DNA from: Bacteroidota bacterium
GTDB taxonomy: Bacteria; Bacteroidota; Bacteroidia; Chitinophagales; Chitinophagaceae
Assembly: GCA_023391315.1 (NCBI GenBank)
Contig: JAEWBD010000399.1
Span: forward strand, 1-17,177
Direction: 5' to 3'
Length of the DNA: 17,177 nucleotides
A model generated the notes under the pieces. The model made no database searches, had not been told where the DNA came from, and worked only from the letters and a program-made list of their open reading frames with translations. Both the position numbers and the translations under genes were made by a program. Of this stretch, positions 13,482-17,177 are shown in pieces (position 1 is the first letter of the stretch; each line of letters starts with the position of its first letter).

Positions 13482-14390
13482 CTAAAGCTTTTCCAAACAT
13501 TCTTTCAAACTATCTTTCCAATGCTTTAACTGAATATTGAAAGTGTTTACAATTTTTGTTTTATCAAACACAGAATAAGCCGGCCGTTTTGCAGGCGTTG
13601 GATAAGCTGATGTGGGAATGGGATTTACTGCACAATCTAACTGCTTAATATCTCTTATGGCAACCGCGAAATCGTACCATGATATATTGCCTTCATTGCT
13701 GAAATGATAAATGCCGGGAAAGCCATGAGTCGCGAGCTGTAAGCTTTGCGTACTTTCTTCCGTTTTTCCCCCACTCACAACTGACAACTCACCACTTATA
13801 ATTTGCATTATCGTTTCTGCCAAATCCCTGGCATAGGTGGGCGAACCAAACTGATCACTTACAACATTAAGTTCCTTGCGTTCTTTCATTAAACGCAACA
13901 TGGTTTTTACAAAATTAGCACCATATGCACTGTACACCCACGATGTGCGGATAACAATAGTTTGCGGATTATTATTGAGTGCAAGTTGTTCACCCATTAA
14001 CTTGGTATAACCATAATAATTTACCGGATCGGTTTTAGCATCTGTTTTATAAGGCTGCGTACCCTTTCCATCAAAAACATAATCTGTAGAAATGTGAATG
14101 AGCCTGGTATTATATTGATGGCATTGGTTCGCAATATTACCAACCGCCTCCGCATTTATTTTATAAGCCATTACCTGGTCTGTTTCCGCTTTATCAACAG
14201 CCGTATAAGCAGCACAGTTGATAAAAAAAACTGGCTTATATTTTTCAAAGGCTTCTTTTAAAATGTTTTCGTTTGTAATATCCAAATCATCCCTGTCCGT
14301 AAAAATAAACTGACAGTTATCTTTCGATGCAATGTCTTTCAATTCGCTGCCAAGCTGCCCTTTTTTCCCTGAAACTAAAATATAGTTCAT
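13482..14390 (-). CDS. rfbD: dTDP-4-dehydrorhamnose reductase with an in-frame repeat insert
   Basis: A 302-aa RmlD/RfbD-type SDR that reduces dTDP-4-dehydro-L-rhamnose to dTDP-L-rhamnose, the last step in making the sugar donor for surface polysaccharide. GKKGQLG (8-14) is the NADPH-binding motif, INCAAYTAVDKAE (57-69) and STDYVFDG (101-108) are diagnostic, Y126 and K130 form YxxxK, and GIYHFSNEGNISWYDFA (226-242) starts the substrate domain. Between IMQII (194-198) and GIYHF lies an extra segment of about 25 residues (GELSVVSGGKTEESTQSLQL and following). It is encoded by a heptad-repeat hairpin and is not usual for the family. It sits at a domain-boundary loop, so the enzyme may still work. 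It is 45 bp downstream of the UXS gene; rmlA, rmlB and rmlC are not in the window. Confidence 0.93.
   Translation of the reverse strand: MNYILVSGKKGQLGSELKDIASKDNCQFIFTDRDDLDITNENILKEAFEKYKPVFFINCAAYTAVDKAETDQVMAYKINAEAVGNIANQCHQYNTRLIHISTDYVFDGKGTQPYKTDAKTDPVNYYGYTKLMGEQLALNNNPQTIVIRTSWVYSAYGANFVKTMLRLMKERKELNVVSDQFGSPTYARDLAETIMQIISGELSVVSGGKTEESTQSLQLATHGFPGIYHFSNEGNISWYDFAVAIRDIKQLDCAVNPIPTSAYPTPAKRPAYSVFDKTKIVNTFNIQLKHWKDSLKECLEKL
13726..13791 (-). repeat. Inverted heptad element inserted in rmlD, hairpin in the mRNA
   Basis: TGAGTCGCGAGCTGTAAGC (13726-13744) and ACTCACAACTGACAACTCA (13773-13791) are imperfect inverted copies of TGAGTNN heptads around a 28-nt spacer. In the mRNA (minus sense) 18 of 19 positions pair, five of them as G-U wobbles. 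The element contributes most of the insert in the protein. Confidence 0.7.
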
Positions 14391-14435
14391 ACAAATTATT
14401 CTCTTACCAGGTAGTTTTTATAATTAGAGAAACGA

Positions 14436-15422
14436 TTAAAGTTTATTCTGCTTTGTAAATTCTTTAGGTAGTTTATACCATTCTTCACTAGACAAGTTTT
14501 TAAAATATTCATAGGTTTTTTTAAGGCCTTCCGTTCTGCCTACTTTGGGTTCCCAGCCTAAGATATTCTTTGCTTTTGTAATATCCGGCTGGCGCTGCTT
14601 GGGATCATCAACCGGTAACGGTTTATATGTAATCTTTACACTTGCGCCTGTAAGTTTTAGAATTTCTTCCGCAAAATCTTTTAAAGAAATTTCGTGGGGA
14701 TTGCCAATGTTTACAGGCATTGCATAATCGCTCAGGAGTAAGCGATATATGCCTTCGATCAAATCATCAACATAGCAGAAAGAACGCGTTTGGCTGCCAT
14801 CGCCAAATACCGTTAAATCTTCGCCGCGTAAAGCCTGGCCAATAAATGCCGGCAATGCACGGCCATCATTCAAACGCATACGCGGCCCGTAAGTATTGAA
14901 GATGCGAACAATTCTTGTTTCAACGCCATGATATGTATGATACGCCATGGTTATAGCTTCCTGGAAACGCTTGGCTTCATCATATACGCCACGCGGGCCA
15001 ACGGGGTTTACATTGCCCCAATATTCTTCTGTTTGCGGATGCACCATTGGGTCGCCATATACTTCGCTGGTAGATGCCACCAGTATTCTTGCTTTTTTAT
15101 CTTTTGCCAAACCGAGGCAGTTATGCGTGCCAAGCGAGCCAACCTTTAATGTTTGAATAGGTATTTTTAAATAATCGATGGGACTTGCAGGCGATGCAAA
15201 ATGTAATATATAATCAAGATGGCCGGGCACATGAATAAACTTTGAAACGTCGTGATGATAATATTCAAATTCCTTCAAAGGAAAAAGATGCTCAATGTTT
15301 TTAATATCTCCCGTTATAAGATTATCCATTGCCACAACCTGGTAACCTTCTTTAATAAAACGGTCACATAAATGCGACCCCAAAAAACCTGCGGCGCCTG
15401 TAATAAGAATTCTTTTGCTCAT
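14436..15422 (-). CDS. uxs: UDP-glucuronate decarboxylase (UDP-xylose synthase)
   Basis: A 328-aa extended SDR that converts UDP-glucuronate to UDP-xylose via a 4-keto intermediate (NAD-dependent). GAAGFLG (9-15) binds NAD, ASTSEVYGDP (117-125) holds the catalytic Ser/Thr region, Y147 and K151 lie in GPRGVYDEAKRFQEA, which is highly diagnostic for the UXS/SUD family, and FNTYGPRMRLNDGRALPAF (about 189-207) follows. I use the ATG at 15420-15422; upstream codons to 15464 are non-conserved and AT-rich. It lies 117 bp after the DegT aminotransferase and 45 bp before rmlD on the same strand, consistent with a surface-glycan precursor operon. UDP-glucose dehydrogenase, needed to supply the substrate, is not in the window. 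Confidence 0.95.
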   Translation of the reverse strand: MSKRILITGAAGFLGSHLCDRFIKEGYQVVAMDNLITGDIKNIEHLFPLKEFEYYHHDVSKFIHVPGHLDYILHFASPASPIDYLKIPIQTLKVGSLGTHNCLGLAKDKKARILVASTSEVYGDPMVHPQTEEYWGNVNPVGPRGVYDEAKRFQEAITMAYHTYHGVETRIVRIFNTYGPRMRLNDGRALPAFIGQALRGEDLTVFGDGSQTRSFCYVDDLIEGIYRLLLSDYAMPVNIGNPHEISLKDFAEEILKLTGASVKITYKPLPVDDPKQRQPDITKAKNILGWEPKVGRTEGLKKTYEYFKNLSSEEWYKLPKEFTKQNKL

Positions 15423-15539
15423 AATATTTTTTATTTGTAAATGTTTGTTTTGGTGGTAGTGCAATGATAAGTAAATATGTTATAGAATATTGTTTGATAA
15501 ATTAATCTGCTTTGCAGTGCTTGCAACTATGCTGCCGTA

Positions 15540-16676
15540 TCAATTAAAAAATGCAAGCATATTTTCTGTTATATATTTCAGTTGCTCATCATCTAATTCG
15601 GGGTGCATAGGCAATGAAATAACCCGTTCTGTAAGCCAGTCGGTAACAGGCAGATCATATTCAAAGCCGCCAAAGGTTTCAAACATTTTTTGCCTGTGGC
15701 CGGGCACGGGATAATAGATCATGTTTGGGATTTTTTTATCTGAGAGATAAGCGCTCAGTTCATCCCGCAAACCTTTTTTATCGCTATCTAAGATCAGCGT
15801 GTACTGGTGAAAAACATGCCTGTTATTCTTTGCCCTGAATGGCGGCTTTATAACGGAATGATTGGCAAATGCTGCATCATAATAATCTGCCACTTTTATA
15901 CGCGCATTAATGTTGGTATCAAGATGCTGCAGCCTTATATTTAAAATGGCAGCCTGTATAGTATCCAGCCTTGAATTGCAACCCACCACATCGTGATAAT
16001 ATCTTTTGCTCTGGCCATGATTGGCAATCATGGTAAGCTTTTGCGCCAATGCATCGTCGTTTGTTAATAGGGCCCCGCCATCGCCATAAGCGCCAAGGTT
16101 TTTTGCAGGATAGAATGAAGTTGTTCCAATGGTTCCAATCGTCCCTGCTTTTTTACTGCTGCCATCTTTGAAAAAATAATCGCCGCCAATAGATTGCGCA
16201 TTGTCTTCTATTACAAATAAATTATGTTCTTTGGCCACCTGCATCACTGCTTCCATATCACAACTTTGTCCATATAAATGAACCGGTACAATGGCCTTTG
16301 TTTTTGGCGTGATGGCTTTGCGTAAACTATCAATATCAATATTAAAAGTTTGTTTATCTACCTCTACAAAAACAGGTTTTAAGCGCAGCAAAGCCACCAC
16401 TTCCGTTGTAGCAATATAAGTGAACGATGGGGTAATGACTTCATCACCGGGCTGCAGGTCTAAAGCCATCATGGCTATTTGCAGCGCATCCGTGCCATTG
16501 GCGCATGGAATAACGTATTTTACATGTAAATATGCTGCCAGGGCTTTGCTGAATTCCTGCACAGGCCTGCCGTTTATAAACGCAGCGCTTTCTATTACAT
16601 CAATTACAGCCGTATCAATTTCTTTTTTTAAATGTTGATACTCTGTTTTCAGGTCAACCATTTGTATAGCACGCAT
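15540..16676 (-). CDS. DegT/DnrJ/EryC1/StrS (WbpE-like) sugar aminotransferase
   Basis: A 378-aa PLP-dependent nucleotide-sugar aminotransferase. K192 in SFYPAKNLGAYGDGGA is the Schiff-base lysine, D158 and Q161 in VIEDNAQS contact the cofactor ring, N60-G-T-D (60-63) and S187 bind the phosphate, and HGQSKRYYHDVVGCNSRLDT continues the conserved core. Length and these segments closely resemble WbpE/WlbC, which aminates the 3-oxo position of UDP-GlcNAc-3-oxo-uronate, but other StrS-type enzymes look similar, so the exact substrate is open. The start is the ATG at 16676; an ATG 5 codons later is an alternative. It is probably the first gene of the aminotransferase-uxs-rmlD unit, just after the terminator of the acidic-protein gene. 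Confidence 0.92.
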   Translation of the reverse strand: MRAIQMVDLKTEYQHLKKEIDTAVIDVIESAAFINGRPVQEFSKALAAYLHVKYVIPCANGTDALQIAMMALDLQPGDEVITPSFTYIATTEVVALLRLKPVFVEVDKQTFNIDIDSLRKAITPKTKAIVPVHLYGQSCDMEAVMQVAKEHNLFVIEDNAQSIGGDYFFKDGSSKKAGTIGTIGTTSFYPAKNLGAYGDGGALLTNDDALAQKLTMIANHGQSKRYYHDVVGCNSRLDTIQAAILNIRLQHLDTNINARIKVADYYDAAFANHSVIKPPFRAKNNRHVFHQYTLILDSDKKGLRDELSAYLSDKKIPNMIYYPVPGHRQKMFETFGGFEYDLPVTDWLTERVISLPMHPELDDEQLKYITENMLAFFN

Positions 16677-16745
16677 GAGAAAAATTTGCGGGCAAAAGTA
16701 GGAAAAGTTAAGGAGTATGTTTTTCAGGTTTTACAATACTGTCAT

Positions 16746-16772
16746 AAAAAAGCCCCCGCTATGCGGAGGCTT
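16746..16772 (-). terminator. Intrinsic terminator after the acidic-protein gene
   Basis: Read on the minus strand: AAGCCTCCGC, loop ATA, GCGGGGGCTT, with one T-G wobble in a 10-bp stem, then a run of six T in total. It lies 17 bp past the stop of the acidic-protein gene and about 70 bp before the aminotransferase start, so the glycan genes need their own promoter. Confidence 0.85.
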
Positions 16773-16788
16773 GATGGTTGGTGTTTTT

Positions 16789-17177
16789 TTATTCATTATC
16801 ACCTAAACTGTAAGCATTATTTTCTTCATCTTCTTCTCCAATAGCTTCATCGGCATCATCATCTTCTTCGCCGGGCACATCAAGATCATCGCCAGAAAAG
16901 TCTTCTCCTTCATTTAATCTCTCTCCATCATCATCCGTATCATCCAGTTCCGCTTCAAACAGGTTTTCATTGTCTTGCGTATCCATTTGTTCCGTTCTTT
17001 CCAGTGCAATTTTCTCATCTTCCGTTACATCGGCATCATTGCCTGAAGGTTCATCAATTATATCCGCATCATCTTCATCTGGATTTCCATCCGGTTCTTC
17101 TGTTGTTTCAGGCGCTTCATCGCTTGATATAATAAGGTCGTTTTCATCAATCTCTTCACCCACGGGCAACCGTTCAC
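16789..17177 (-). CDS. Highly acidic low-complexity protein, 5' partial
   Basis: At least 129 residues, about 40% Asp and Glu, with almost no hydrophobic core. The frame remains open to the window edge (a Leu TTG at 17169 is preceded by Glu-Arg), so the true start lies outside. Short acidic clusters (PDEDDADIIDEPSG, ELDDTDDDGERLNEGEDF, EEDDDADEAIGEEDEEN) give imperfect self-similarity and make the antisense strand rich in TCATC-type repeats. It is predicted to be disordered; no domain or signal peptide can be seen. Similar short acidic proteins occur in Chitinophagaceae as hypotheticals. A histone-like, chaperone-like or metal-buffering role would be guesswork. A good terminator ends it at 16746-16772. 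Confidence 0.75.
   Translation of the reverse strand, partial: ERLPVGEEIDENDLIISSDEAPETTEEPDGNPDEDDADIIDEPSGNDADVTEDEKIALERTEQMDTQDNENLFEAELDDTDDDGERLNEGEDFSGDDLDVPGEEDDDADEAIGEEDEENNAYSLGDNE

Noticed and set aside
14928..15156. Two antisense frames inside the UDP-glucuronate decarboxylase gene
   Set aside because: They overlap the most conserved segment of a certain gene and show only composition-driven hydrophobicity.

Overview
The window looks like a chromosomal segment of a Bacteroidota bacterium, probably of the Chitinophagaceae. This is inferred from moderate-to-low GC, lack of strong Shine-Dalgarno sequences, an ASPIC/UnbV plus FG-GAP surface protein, Bacteroidota-type lipoprotein signals, a DUF4349 lipoprotein, and short TGAGTNN heptad repeats. 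I see no rRNA, tRNA, CRISPR array, transposase or phage gene. Both edge genes are cut by the window.

Left part (1-5300): the 3' part of a large ASPIC/UnbV FG-GAP protein (+), followed by a weak terminator and about 450 bp of noncoding DNA. Four minus-strand genes come next: an orphan 138-aa protein, an endonuclease V-like (Pyr_excise) protein without the usual N-terminal Thr, an atypical short-chain dehydrogenase, and an AraC regulator just upstream of it. A strong hairpin terminator (3598-3631) ends the SDR transcript.

Middle part (5465-10355, all +): a small membrane-anchored protein, an outer-membrane beta-barrel-like protein and a vanadium-haloperoxidase/PAP2 lipoprotein appear to form one unit. 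A textbook terminator follows. Then come a CxxC AhpD-like (carboxymuconolactone decarboxylase family) protein with its own terminator, and a DoxX-like membrane protein made of two tandem homologous halves. The PAP2 protein also shows an internal duplication, with one degenerate active site. A redox or peroxide-related role for this stretch is only an inference.

Accessory part (10450-13000): a DUF4349 lipoprotein gene carries two single-base frame breaks. It is followed by a compact XRE-regulated locus: a Cro/cI-like repressor (-), a perfect 9-3-9 palindrome in the divergent intergenic region, a secreted cysteine-rich protein gene with a frame break at a T6 run (+), and a tiny multi-TM protein 9 bp downstream. 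The shape is that of a regulated effector plus small membrane partner, such as a bacteriocin and immunity protein. No homology supports that, but it is the best candidate here for something undescribed.

Right part (13022-17177, all -): an acidic low-complexity protein with a terminator, then a nucleotide-sugar cluster for surface glycan: WbpE-like DegT aminotransferase, UDP-glucuronate decarboxylase (UDP-xylose synthase) and dTDP-4-dehydrorhamnose reductase (RmlD), followed by an EVE-domain protein. rmlD contains an in-frame insert of about 25 codons. The insert is built from inverted TGAGTNN heptads and would fold into a long hairpin in the mRNA. Related heptads are tandemly repeated just downstream, between rmlD and the EVE gene.
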